Source of the DNA: a bacterium
GTDB taxonomy: Bacteria > Spirochaetota > UBA4802 > UBA5550
NCBI GenBank assembly: GCA_024224995.1
Contig: JAAENB010000639.1
Span: 1 to 10,167 of the forward strand
Reading direction: 5' to 3'
Length of the DNA stretch: 10,167 nucleotides
Shown here: positions 1-5,704 of the stretch, piece after piece
Position numbering within the stretch: the first letter of the stretch is position 1
How the letters are laid out: each line of letters opens with the position of its first letter
Notes under the pieces: generated by a model
What the model was told of the DNA's origin: nothing
Database searches by the model: none
Seen by the model: only the letters and a program-made list of their open reading frames with translations
Translations under genes and position numbers: made by a program

Positions 1-150
1 ACACGAGGCCCCGCTGGGGCTATTCTGTCTGGGGTTAGCATTGAACCAATGGTCAACCAATGCCCTGAGGGCGACTCGGTCCCATACCAGAAATACCCCG
101 GAGGGGTATAGTCATGTAGCCCGGGGAGTCACCCCCGGGTAGCCCCATGC
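1..150. repeat. REP-like cluster of four GC-rich hairpins (partial at window edge)
   Basis: Four short hairpins lie in succession: gcccc/ggggc at 8-12/16-20 with a 3-nt loop, gccc/gggc at 62-65/69-72, atacccc/ggggtat at 93-99/103-109, and cccgggg/ccccggg at 120-126/133-139, which extends outward through ta/ta. An 8-bp direct repeat aaccaatg occurs at 44-51 and 55-62. There is no ORF of note. The spacing of small C-rich/G-rich hairpins is typical of REP/BIME-type interspersed elements; a structured RNA is the alternative. The element may continue beyond base 1. The hairpins are seen directly; the REP assignment is an inference. Confidence 0.5.
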
Positions 151-173
151 TGAAACCGATCCAATTTTTAAAA

Positions 174-228
174 ACAGTTTCTTCCGTACTTTTTACCAGC
201 TGTGCCGGGTCCGCACTCTTAAGAAACT
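174..228. repeat. Dispersed repeat, copy A
   Basis: This is a ~53 bp unit bounded by inverted heptamers agtttct (176-182) and agaaact (222-228), with a T-rich stretch inside and the shared right part ggtccgcactcttaagaaact (208-228). The same right part occurs at 7821-7841, and the same boundaries occur at 7790-7841. The inner hairpin of copy C (ccccgt/acgggg) is degenerate here. No coding potential is seen. Confidence 0.7.
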
Positions 229-285
229 CTTTTTTATCCCCATTTCCCCACTCCGGTCAAGTACAAAACCCGTTCCGTCTTTTCA

Positions 286-314
286 TTGACAAAGATTGAT
301 ATCACCCATATATT
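286..314 (+). promoter_or_regulatory. Sigma70-type promoter giving a probable leaderless mRNA
   Basis: A perfect -35 hexamer TTGACA (286-291) is followed by a 17-nt spacer and a -10 TATATT (309-314, 5 of 6 consensus). Initiation about 7 nt after the -10 falls at 320-322, exactly on the ATG at 321. No Shine-Dalgarno sequence precedes that ATG (aaaaat only), so promoter and missing ribosome site agree with a leaderless transcript. Confidence 0.65.
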
Positions 315-320
315 AAAAAT

Positions 321-743
321 ATGGAACTACTGCATCAATTTACCGGGGAATTTCTTTCCATTCCCGAAGAATTTAATAAACGGGCCGAAGCTGTCCCGCC
401 CGGAAACTTCATGCTGGTTAGCTACTCCGCGTCCGTTTCCTCGCCCTCTGGGAACGGGTACGGTGATGCGGAGAAAATCGCCGGGCTGCATTTTTCGCTT
501 ACCATTATCCTGGAGCCCATTGGTGAAAGCGCTGCTGTGGAAAACCGGGTGGTTTCTTTTGTTGTGTGCGAAGATTCTTTTTGCTCCATTGTGTTCGATG
601 ACTTTCAGGATGCAGAGCAAAAGAATATTGCTGATAAAAAACTTTCAGGGGAAAACTGCGCTGAAATGCTCTGCCTTATAAAGGATTTTTGTGAAGAGGC
701 TCTGCCGGAGGAGCTGGAGTTTCCGGAGGGGCCGGGGTATTAG
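321..743 (+). CDS. Acidic hypothetical protein, 140 aa
   Basis: I do not recognise the family. The protein is a small cytosolic-type chain with no signal peptide or membrane segment. It is strongly acidic: a hand count gives 26 Asp/Glu against 8 Lys/Arg. It holds five cysteines in the second half (VVCEDSFC, ENCAEMLC, DFC), and the C-terminus is Glu-rich (residues 125-136). The ATG at 321 is chosen because the promoter at 286-314 would start transcription on it and no ribosome binding site exists; an overlapping frame starting at TTG 286 lacks this logic and gives an unlikely composition. The gene reads G-rich on the coding strand, like the first third of the ATPase gene downstream. It lies 212 nt upstream of the ATPase gene, which has its own promoter, so it is probably a separate unit. 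Acidity of this degree is seen in DNA-mimic proteins, but nothing here demonstrates such a role. Confidence 0.7.
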   Translation: MELLHQFTGEFLSIPEEFNKRAEAVPPGNFMLVSYSASVSSPSGNGYGDAEKIAGLHFSLTIILEPIGESAAVENRVVSFVVCEDSFCSIVFDDFQDAEQKNIADKKLSGENCAEMLCLIKDFCEEALPEELEFPEGPGY

Positions 744-795
744 TGGTTTATCTGGGTGGGTGCGCTCGGGAATGAGCTCCCGGCTCTCACTTGAA

Positions 796-814
796 AGATA
801 AGCGATAATTATCT
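796..814. promoter_or_regulatory. Inverted repeat overlapping the -35 (candidate operator)
   Basis: The half-sites agataa (796-801) and ttatct (809-814) form a perfect 6-bp inverted repeat around a 7-nt centre. The right half touches the first base of the -35 hexamer at 814, so a bound protein could compete with RNA polymerase. The regulator is unknown. Confidence 0.3.
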
Positions 815-843
815 TGACAGCATACAAAAAATATCGATATAAA
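814..843 (+). promoter_or_regulatory. Promoter of the ATPase-TOPRIM operon
   Basis: The -35 TTGACA (814-819) matches consensus, the spacer is 18 nt, and the -10 TATAAA (838-843) matches 5 of 6. Transcription should begin near 850, leaving a leader of about 105 nt before the ATG at 956. The spacer contains the perfect 10-bp palindrome atatcgatat (831-840), which overlaps the -10. Confidence 0.65.
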
Positions 844-867
844 TCTGTAGTATGATAAATTGTATGC
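820..867. promoter_or_regulatory. Inverted repeat bracketing the -10 and start site
   Basis: gcatacaa (820-827) and ttgtatgc (860-867) are perfect 8-bp inverted copies whose centres are 40 bp apart, about four helical turns. They bracket the spacer, the -10 and the predicted start. This fits a pair of operator half-sites on one face of the DNA. A transcript hairpin is less likely because the left arm lies upstream of the predicted start. Confidence 0.4.
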
Positions 868-915
868 AAGTTATTGGCATAATTCAGCAAAAAAGCTACA
901 ATAAAGAGTCAAAAT

Positions 916-937
916 AGCAGATTTATTGAGATCTGCT
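916..937 (+). promoter_or_regulatory. Leader hairpin just upstream of the ATPase ribosome site
   Basis: agcagat (916-922) pairs with atctgct (931-937) across an 8-nt loop. It ends 8 nt before the GGAGG Shine-Dalgarno sequence (946-950) that serves ATG 956. The position would allow an effect on ribosome access, but no mechanism is shown. Confidence 0.35.
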
Positions 938-955
938 TCTATTTTGGAGGTTCCC

Positions 956-2074
956 ATGCATTTGCTCAGGGTCCAGGTTCCTGATTTTCGCGTTTTACAG
1001 GATGTTGATATTCAATTTGAAAAGGATTTTACTCCGCGGATCTTTCCCGTTGGGAGCCTGAACGGCGGGGGAAAAAGTACCCTGCTGCAGTTGATTTTTG
1101 TGCTGCTCCATTGTGCGGGGGAGCCGGGGAGACATGAATATATTCAGAATTTGCTGAAAGGGTATGAAGTTAAAGGGGAAGATGGGAAGCAGACTCTTGC
1201 TAAGTTTGAGGTGTGGACCGGGGAGGAAGTTGTTGAGATTGAGTTTATTTGTTGTAATGATAATTTTCTTAAAAATTCATTGAAATTAAACCGCTTACCG
1301 CTTATCATCAACTACTGGTCTAATATTGAAGGCAAAAAAGCAAATTATCTACTCTTCCATATAGATGGAATAAAACCTGAAGAGTCAAACGCCTTCTTAG
1401 AAAAATTATCAAACAAAATTTTCCTGGTTTCCCCTCCCACGCAGGTTTGCCTCTTCCTTTCGGAAGAATACAGAAAAATCTTATTTAACAAAGAAGATGC
1501 TTATTCCTATTATTATGGAAATCTTATAATGGCCAAAAAAACTATGCCCGGGCTGAATACATACAATTTCATACCGGCAGATTCCATCATTGACTTTTTT
1601 AAAGCTGCACGGGACAAAGACTTCAAAGAGGTCGTAAAAACAGGAAAATACGGCAATAATTATCAAACCCTATTAAAAGAAGCCAACCTGTTATTAACCC
1701 CCAAAAAATTAAGACCCGATCCTGATCTAAAAGGAGTCATTTTCCAGATAGAAAAAGATGGCGAGACCATAGAACTCTTCCCCGAAGACCTCAGCCACGG
1801 AGAACTCCGCCGCTTAAGCATATACACCTGGCTCAAAAGCAAGGACATAGACGACTCCATCGTCCTTATGGATGAGATAGAAATATCCCTCCACCCCGAC
1901 TGGGAATACCAGGTAGTACGCGACCTGGAACAATGGGCACCCAACAACCAGTATATTCTGGCAACCCACTCCTACGCCCTATGCGAGGCCCTCACCCCGG
2001 CCCATGTCAAAGAACTTGAACCCAGGCTAACACCGCCCGAGCACAAACAGGACAAAACGCAGGAACAGAAATAA
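956..2074 (+). CDS. ABC/AAA-type ATPase of a two-gene putative defence system
   Basis: A cytosolic ATPase of 372 aa. ATG 956 is preferred over the in-frame TTG at 926 because GGAGG (946-950) sits 5 nt before it. Motifs in order: P-loop NGGGKST at residues 36-42 (the first glycine of GxxxxGK is serine, S34, with G33 one residue early); ABC-signature-like LSHGE at 279-283; Walker B IVLMDE at 302-307 with D306/E307, followed by a D-loop-like ISLHP; H-loop ATHS with H338. A ~230-residue insertion lies between Walker A and the signature, as in AAA_15/AAA_21 and OLD-type ATPases that act as sensors in anti-phage systems. The stop is 2 nt from the ATG of the TOPRIM-like gene, so the two are probably co-translated and form one complex, like AriA/AriB of PARIS. 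Nucleotide skew flips inside the gene near 1260-1300 (G-rich before, C-rich after). The ATPase fold is secure; the defence role is inferred from architecture. Confidence 0.85.
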   Translation: MHLLRVQVPDFRVLQDVDIQFEKDFTPRIFPVGSLNGGGKSTLLQLIFVLLHCAGEPGRHEYIQNLLKGYEVKGEDGKQTLAKFEVWTGEEVVEIEFICCNDNFLKNSLKLNRLPLIINYWSNIEGKKANYLLFHIDGIKPEESNAFLEKLSNKIFLVSPPTQVCLFLSEEYRKILFNKEDAYSYYYGNLIMAKKTMPGLNTYNFIPADSIIDFFKAARDKDFKEVVKTGKYGNNYQTLLKEANLLLTPKKLRPDPDLKGVIFQIEKDGETIELFPEDLSHGELRRLSIYTWLKSKDIDDSIVLMDEIEISLHPDWEYQVVRDLEQWAPNNQYILATHSYALCEALTPAHVKELEPRLTPPEHKQDKTQEQK

Positions 2075-2076
2075 CC

Positions 2077-3027
2077 ATGAGCCTCACCCCGGACGAGCTA
2101 ACAGAACACTGCACCACAATTCTCGAATCACGAAGAATCAAGAACAAAATTGTGCTGTTATGTGAAGGAGATATTCAGGTAGTTAAAGGACAGCGTTCAC
2201 CTACAATATACCGGCGAATGGAAACCATGCCCGATTCAAACTTTTACAAGGCATGTATACCAACAGGTTGGACCGCTCTCCTTCCCCAATTTTTTAACTG
2301 CGGAGACAAAATAAGCGTATTAAACACCTACGTCACTCTGCTGGAACTGCATAACAAATCTCCGGAAAAATCCTACCTCTCCCCGGATAAACTATTCGCC
2401 CTGGTAGACCTGGATCTGCAATTTCAAGAAACAACCCGGCCCTATGACTTCAAGGACACCGAAGAAATCTTTCACGATCTCTATGATAAAGGAAAAGTCA
2501 ACGAAGCGAATACACATAAACATAGAATATGGGTAACGGGCTTAATCCACAAAGAGGCCTATTTCCTCCACCCGGAGCTGCAAGACTTTTTTGATAACTA
2601 CCCCACTCCCCCGGCCTTCAACGGCACAAAACTAAACCTTGAGGGTATTTACACAGCAATGTCAGGAGCAATTGACAGCGACACGGACCTGGCCGATAAT
2701 TTCGATAGAGCACGCGCCCGAATCAGTTACTGCGATACCTTAGACCTGGCAAATACAAACCGTTTAAAGGAAAGCTGGCAGCGAGAATATCAAAACGCTT
2801 CGGATGTTGCGCAAAAACACGATCTGAGCTGTGCCCTGTTAACAATAAAAAAGGCCAAAGACTATTGGGCAAAGATAAAACCGCTGCCGGACAGTGACTG
2901 GACCCGGAACGATGGAGTTTACCGGGAGCAGCTGCTCCTGAAAATAGGCAAATTCTATTCACAAGAATCCCAAAACAGTGACCATCATATCCCGGCATTT
3001 TTTAAGACATTAGCCCTACACAAATGA
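2077..3027 (+). CDS. TOPRIM-like putative nuclease/effector partnered with the ATPase
   Basis: A 316-aa protein with no signal peptide. The N-terminal region fits a TOPRIM fold as in DUF4435/OLD proteins: a strand ending in acidic LLCEGD (residues 27-32, E30), a GW-containing segment (64-65), then the hydrophobic strand FALVDLDLQ with the DxD pair D111/D113, and later HKEAYFLHPEL (158-168), in the place where relatives have an R-E-IENYLL-P type helix. No HNH motif or paired CxxC is present, which argues against a Septu PtuB-type partner. The C-terminal 100 residues are mostly helical in character and rich in Lys, Asp and Trp, and I do not recognise them. The gene starts 2 nt after the ATPase stop. 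The only Shine-Dalgarno-like aggA (2061-2064) is distant, so translation is probably coupled. By analogy with AriB, an effector nuclease held inactive by the ATPase is plausible. A divergent OLD or uncharacterised family is the alternative. Confidence 0.65.
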   Translation: MSLTPDELTEHCTTILESRRIKNKIVLLCEGDIQVVKGQRSPTIYRRMETMPDSNFYKACIPTGWTALLPQFFNCGDKISVLNTYVTLLELHNKSPEKSYLSPDKLFALVDLDLQFQETTRPYDFKDTEEIFHDLYDKGKVNEANTHKHRIWVTGLIHKEAYFLHPELQDFFDNYPTPPAFNGTKLNLEGIYTAMSGAIDSDTDLADNFDRARARISYCDTLDLANTNRLKESWQREYQNASDVAQKHDLSCALLTIKKAKDYWAKIKPLPDSDWTRNDGVYREQLLLKIGKFYSQESQNSDHHIPAFFKTLALHK

Positions 3028-3046
3028 TATCAGCATGCTATTCTTC

Positions 3047-3955
3047 TTACGTAAAACGCCGAAACGGCGTTTTCTGAATAATATAACTTCCAATCAAAGA
3101 AGTAATAATCACCACAATAATGAGCGCCGCGCTCCTTCCCTCAATACCGATACGAATCCAGATAGAAATAAATATGGCGTGAATAAGATATACTCCATAG
3201 GTGAGATTTCCAAGCTTTGTAACAAACGGGCTCTCGAAATTATTAAAGATCCAGGCAATAGTGCAGCCGAGAATAGCCACAAGATAGGGTAGAGCTATCC
3301 TGTCGAGGCCAAAAAATAAAGGAATAGCACAGGATACGAGCAGCAGCCACATTCCGTCACGAAAAATAAAACCAACCAGGCTTCGGGACCGCGCTGCAGC
3401 AAAGAAAAGACCCAGAGGAATAGAGGCAGCCAGGAAGATCCACTGGGCATAAGGAGTTACATCATTTACCCGGTCATATATCCACGATATATATAATAAC
3501 AATCCGCTGCTAATAAGCGCCCAGAAGATACTATACCAGCTTCTCGGTTTAAAAGAAACCGCGGATTTTACCAGGGAAATAAGCAGGATAGTTACAAAAG
3601 CAACGGGTAAATACCACAAATGGAGCGAAGTCCCGGTAAACATCATCCACGAATGAAACTTGGCAGTTAACGGAGTTTTTGATATAAACGCTTCACCAAC
3701 TATTGCCAGCGCGTAAAATCCGGACCAGAATATCCAGGGGAGAAGTATCCTTTTTGAACTGACTGTAAATTGCGCTGAAAAACTCATCTGCTTTTGAGCG
3801 GCAAAAGCCACGGAAAGGATCATAAAAACCGGCAATCCCCCATAGGCAACATACGATCCCGGAGCTCCCGCATGAAACCACACAATGCCGCAGCATGCCA
3901 AAAAACGCAGGATCTCAATACTCGATTTTCTTATTTTTTGTGTATTATCCGTCAT
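3047..3955 (-). CDS. Acyltransferase 3 family membrane protein
   Basis: A 302-aa integral membrane protein of the acyltransferase-3 type (PF01757-like), which transfers acyl groups, often acetyl, to surface polysaccharides or other envelope molecules at the inner membrane. The N-terminus has the family layout: a short basic start, then IEILRFLACCGIVWFHAG with R17 and H28, followed by the PVFMILS segment that corresponds to the usual FFxLSG (here the glycine is replaced by V). About nine or ten hydrophobic segments follow. The length is at the short end for the family, but both ends look intact (basic PFRRFT end). ATG 3955 is preceded by AGGAG at 3966-3970 with 10-nt spacing. The gene converges on the TOPRIM-like gene with a 19-nt gap and diverges from the dehydrogenase. 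The substrate cannot be told from sequence, and no glycan genes neighbour it. Confidence 0.85.
   Translation of the reverse strand: MTDNTQKIRKSSIEILRFLACCGIVWFHAGAPGSYVAYGGLPVFMILSVAFAAQKQMSFSAQFTVSSKRILLPWIFWSGFYALAIVGEAFISKTPLTAKFHSWMMFTGTSLHLWYLPVAFVTILLISLVKSAVSFKPRSWYSIFWALISSGLLLYISWIYDRVNDVTPYAQWIFLAASIPLGLFFAAARSRSLVGFIFRDGMWLLLVSCAIPLFFGLDRIALPYLVAILGCTIAWIFNNFESPFVTKLGNLTYGVYLIHAIFISIWIRIGIEGRSAALIIVVIITSLIGSYIIQKTPFRRFT
3053..3073. terminator. Hairpin between convergent genes, inside the acyltransferase 3' end
   Basis: A 9-bp stem aaaacgccg (3053-3061) / cggcgtttt (3065-3073) with a 3-nt loop begins 25 nt after the TOPRIM-like stop. On the plus strand it ends in four Ts. It lies within the last codons of the minus-strand acyltransferase, which encode FRRF. 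It could end plus-strand transcription of the operon; the T-run is short, so this is moderate. Confidence 0.45.
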
Positions 3956-3968
3956 TATAAAAAAACTC

Positions 3969-4011
3969 CTCTCAAGAAACTAAATTTTGCTTGTGCGCGG
4001 GCCTGGAAGTA
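3969..4011. repeat. Dispersed repeat, copy B left part
   Basis: This 43-nt stretch matches 7829-7871 with 40 identities by hand count, including aagaaacta and gcttgtgcgcggg. In copy C it follows directly on the ccccg/cggggt hairpin module. Here that module lies instead on the far side of the 167-bp hairpin element. Its first two bases overlap the minus-strand Shine-Dalgarno sequence of the acyltransferase gene. Confidence 0.75.
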
Positions 4012-4141
4012 TCCCCTCTTCTAAATGCTGCGGAACTCGCGTTGCTCAATCCCGATTCTTATTAATCCAAAGGAATCGGGACACATTTAGAAGAGGGGAT
4101 ACTTCCAGACCAGATGCAGCTCGCAATGTTATTTAGTTTCT
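3975..4141. mobile_element. MITE-like 167 bp hairpin element
   Basis: The ends are perfect 11-bp inverted repeats, agaaactaaat (3975-3985) and atttagtttct (4131-4141). Inside, 4000-4027 and 4084-4111 form a 28-bp inverted repeat with one mismatch, and nested within that tcccgattc (4050-4058) pairs with gaatcggga (4073-4081). No coding capacity is present. This is the form of a non-autonomous miniature inverted-repeat element. No target-site duplication is obvious at the borders (ctctca / gacgta), so insertion by a transposase is inferred rather than shown. It sits in the spacer between two divergent genes. Confidence 0.6.
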
Positions 4142-4178
4142 GACGTATTTTTTCCCCGCTCAGTGGGGTCCGCTGCTC
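4135..4178. repeat. Dispersed repeat, copy B right part
   Basis: agtttctgac, a T-run, then ccccg...ggggtccgc matches 7790-7830 of copy C with a single-base length difference in the T-run and changes in the hairpin loop. The rest of the unit (cttaagaaact) is missing here and is found on the left side of the hairpin element instead. Confidence 0.7.
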
Positions 4179-4230
4179 TACCCGAAGCTTCGATTATTAA
4201 CACCAATTTACCACACCGTCAAGCTCTTTT

Positions 4231-4284
4231 CCTTCCCTCCCCCCTTGCACCTTGCACCTTTCTCCTTGCCCCCTGCCCCTCCCT
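4231..4284. repeat. Low-complexity pyrimidine tract
   Basis: This tract is almost purely C/T on the plus strand. It has C-runs at 4235-4237, 4239-4244, 4269-4273, 4276-4279 and 4281-4283, and a tandem cttgcac at 4244-4250 and 4251-4257. The minus strand therefore carries five G-runs of three or more. It lies about 145 nt upstream of the dehydrogenase gene. No gene or clear function is seen. Confidence 0.5.
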
Positions 4285-4319
4285 TGTACTCATTTAATTA
4301 CACTTTTCTCAAAATTATC

Positions 4320-4385
4320 TTGACTTTTTCACCCCCTCATACCATTTAATGAATGGTCGTTAATTAATTTAACTAACTTAATTAA
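4320..4385 (+). promoter_or_regulatory. Candidate promoter and palindromic sites upstream of the alcohol dehydrogenase
   Basis: TTGACT (4320-4325) with a 17-nt spacer leads to CATTTA (4343-4348), an imperfect -10. Immediately downstream, ttaatgaa (4346-4353), ttaattaa (4360-4367) and ttaattaa (4378-4385) form repeated AT palindromes, the first two making a 22-bp near-palindrome around tggtcg. These could be operator sites. The AT-richness of the region means chance matches are possible. Confidence 0.35.
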
Positions 4386-4427
4386 CCTTAAAAACCTTCA
4401 CTAATTAAATATATAAAGGAGAATACT

Positions 4428-5639
4428 ATGCTCTGGACAGTAAGAAAAGCACTATACCGAACTCAGCACGCCATTGGAGATTTTGTAATGACTGTATGGC
4501 CTGTTCCAATCCCGGAATTGTTAAACGGACCGGGCAGTGTAAAAAAAGTTCCCGAAACCATAAAAAAACATGGGCTTACTAATGTTCTGGTTGTTACGGA
4601 TAAAGTCCTCATGAAATTAAATCTTCTTGAAGGCCTGTTTAAGGCGCTTAAAGAAAATAATATAACCTATACTGTCTATGACGATGTTCAGCCGAATCCT
4701 ACTATTGAGAATGTAGAAAACGGTTTTAAACTCTATATGGCAAACAACTGCCAGGGTTTTGTTGCTTTTGGCGGCGGTTCTCCCATGGACTGTGCCAAAA
4801 TTATTGGCGCCAGGGCTGTTAACAAATGGCGTTCCGTTAGCAGTTTTAAAGGCCTCGTAAGAGTGATATGGAAAATTCCCCCGGTTTTCGCCATTCCCAC
4901 AACATCAGGGTCCGGCTCGGAAACGACTGCCTCTGCTGTTATTACGGACCCGGCAAAACATTTAAAATTTGCCATAATTGATCCCAAAATAGTTCCAAGA
5001 GTTGCCGCTCTGGATCCGGAACTCATGACCGGGCTGCCCCTGGAAATGACTTCCACTACTGGTATGGACGCGCTGGTTCACGCCATTGAGTCGTATATCG
5101 GGAACATTGGTACTAAATTCACCAGGAAAAACGCGGAAGAAGCCGCGAAACTGGTTATTGAAAACCTCGAAGACGTATATAAAGACGGGTCCAATCTTGA
5201 GAAACGGAACAATATGGCTCTTGCCGCCTATTACGCCGGCCTTGCCTTTTCAAGAACCTTTGTCGGTTACGTTCATGCCATTGCCCATAACGTGGGCGGG
5301 CTCTACGGTACCCCTCACGGCCTGGCCAATTCCATTATTCTGCCCCATATCCTGGAATATTGCAAGGACAAAGCCAAAGTCAAACTGGCAAAACTTGCCG
5401 TTGCGGCAGGGCTTGGTAAAGAAGGTGAGTCCGACGAAAAATTGACCCAAAAACTTATTGATAAAATTATATCCATGAATAAGAATATGAATATTCCCAC
5501 AAAGTTAAAAGATCTCAAAGAGGAAGATATTCCCCTGCTGGCGAAAATGGCCATTAAAGAAGGGAATCCCACGTACCCGGTTCCGAAGATTATGAACCGG
5601 AAAGAATGTGAGGAAATACTCCGGCAGCTGCTTCCGTAA
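4428..5639 (+). CDS. Iron-containing alcohol dehydrogenase
   Basis: A group III (PF00465) NAD(P)-dependent alcohol dehydrogenase, 403 aa, oxidising an alcohol or reducing an aldehyde or ketone in the cytoplasm; the exact substrate is unknown. Visible motifs are the nucleotide-binding GGGSPMDCAK (115-124), PTTSGSGSE (157-165), and the four metal ligands by alignment to FucO: D214 and H218 in MDALVH, H283 in YVHAIAH and H297 in TPHG; the second histidine H287 of the HxxxH is also kept. The C-terminus is complete. The first ~25 residues (aromatic and basic, MLWTVRKALYR...TVWPVP) precede the usual start of the domain and may be a membrane-proximal or subgroup-specific extension. ATG 4428 follows AAGGAG (4416-4421) at 6 nt. 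No partner gene is adjacent, and the strong terminator at 5652-5687 makes it a single-gene unit. All active-site residues are present, so it should be active. Confidence 0.95.
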   Translation: MLWTVRKALYRTQHAIGDFVMTVWPVPIPELLNGPGSVKKVPETIKKHGLTNVLVVTDKVLMKLNLLEGLFKALKENNITYTVYDDVQPNPTIENVENGFKLYMANNCQGFVAFGGGSPMDCAKIIGARAVNKWRSVSSFKGLVRVIWKIPPVFAIPTTSGSGSETTASAVITDPAKHLKFAIIDPKIVPRVAALDPELMTGLPLEMTSTTGMDALVHAIESYIGNIGTKFTRKNAEEAAKLVIENLEDVYKDGSNLEKRNNMALAAYYAGLAFSRTFVGYVHAIAHNVGGLYGTPHGLANSIILPHILEYCKDKAKVKLAKLAVAAGLGKEGESDEKLTQKLIDKIISMNKNMNIPTKLKDLKEEDIPLLAKMAIKEGNPTYPVPKIMNRKECEEILRQLLP

Positions 5640-5651
5640 TATGGCGAGAAG

Positions 5652-5687
5652 ACCTCAGAGCTCTTTTAAAGAGCTCTGAGGTGCTTT
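5652..5687 (+). terminator. Rho-independent terminator of the alcohol dehydrogenase gene
   Basis: A perfect 14-bp stem, acctcagagctctt (5652-5665) with aagagctctgaggt (5669-5682), has a 3-nt loop and is followed by gcTTTTTC. It starts 13 nt after the stop. Read on the minus strand it lacks a T-run, so it acts mainly on plus-strand transcripts, although it also lies 22 nt beyond the stop of the converging HAF gene. Confidence 0.92.
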
Positions 5688-5704
5688 TTCTTGAAAAATC
5701 AACT

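Noticed and set aside
1..150. tRNA or rRNA gene
   Set aside because: The hairpins do not form a cloverleaf, and no conserved tRNA arm or rRNA segment was recognised.
327..620. Minus-strand ORF opposite the acidic protein
   Set aside because: It is an antisense shadow without a ribosome site.
286..681. Plus-strand ORF from TTG overlapping the acidic protein
   Set aside because: Its start lies inside the -35 element and its Pro/Arg/Trp-rich product looks like an out-of-frame reading of the 321-743 gene.
767..782. Terminator after the acidic protein gene
   Set aside because: The cggga/tcccg stem is only 5 bp and no T-run follows.
956..3027. Septu (PtuA/PtuB) or retron assignment for the operon
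   Set aside because: The second protein has no HNH motif or CxxC pairs, and no reverse transcriptase or msr/msd-like RNA is visible upstream.
4733..5056. Minus-strand ORF within the alcohol dehydrogenase gene
   Set aside because: It lies wholly opposite a well-supported enzyme gene and has no recognisable domain.
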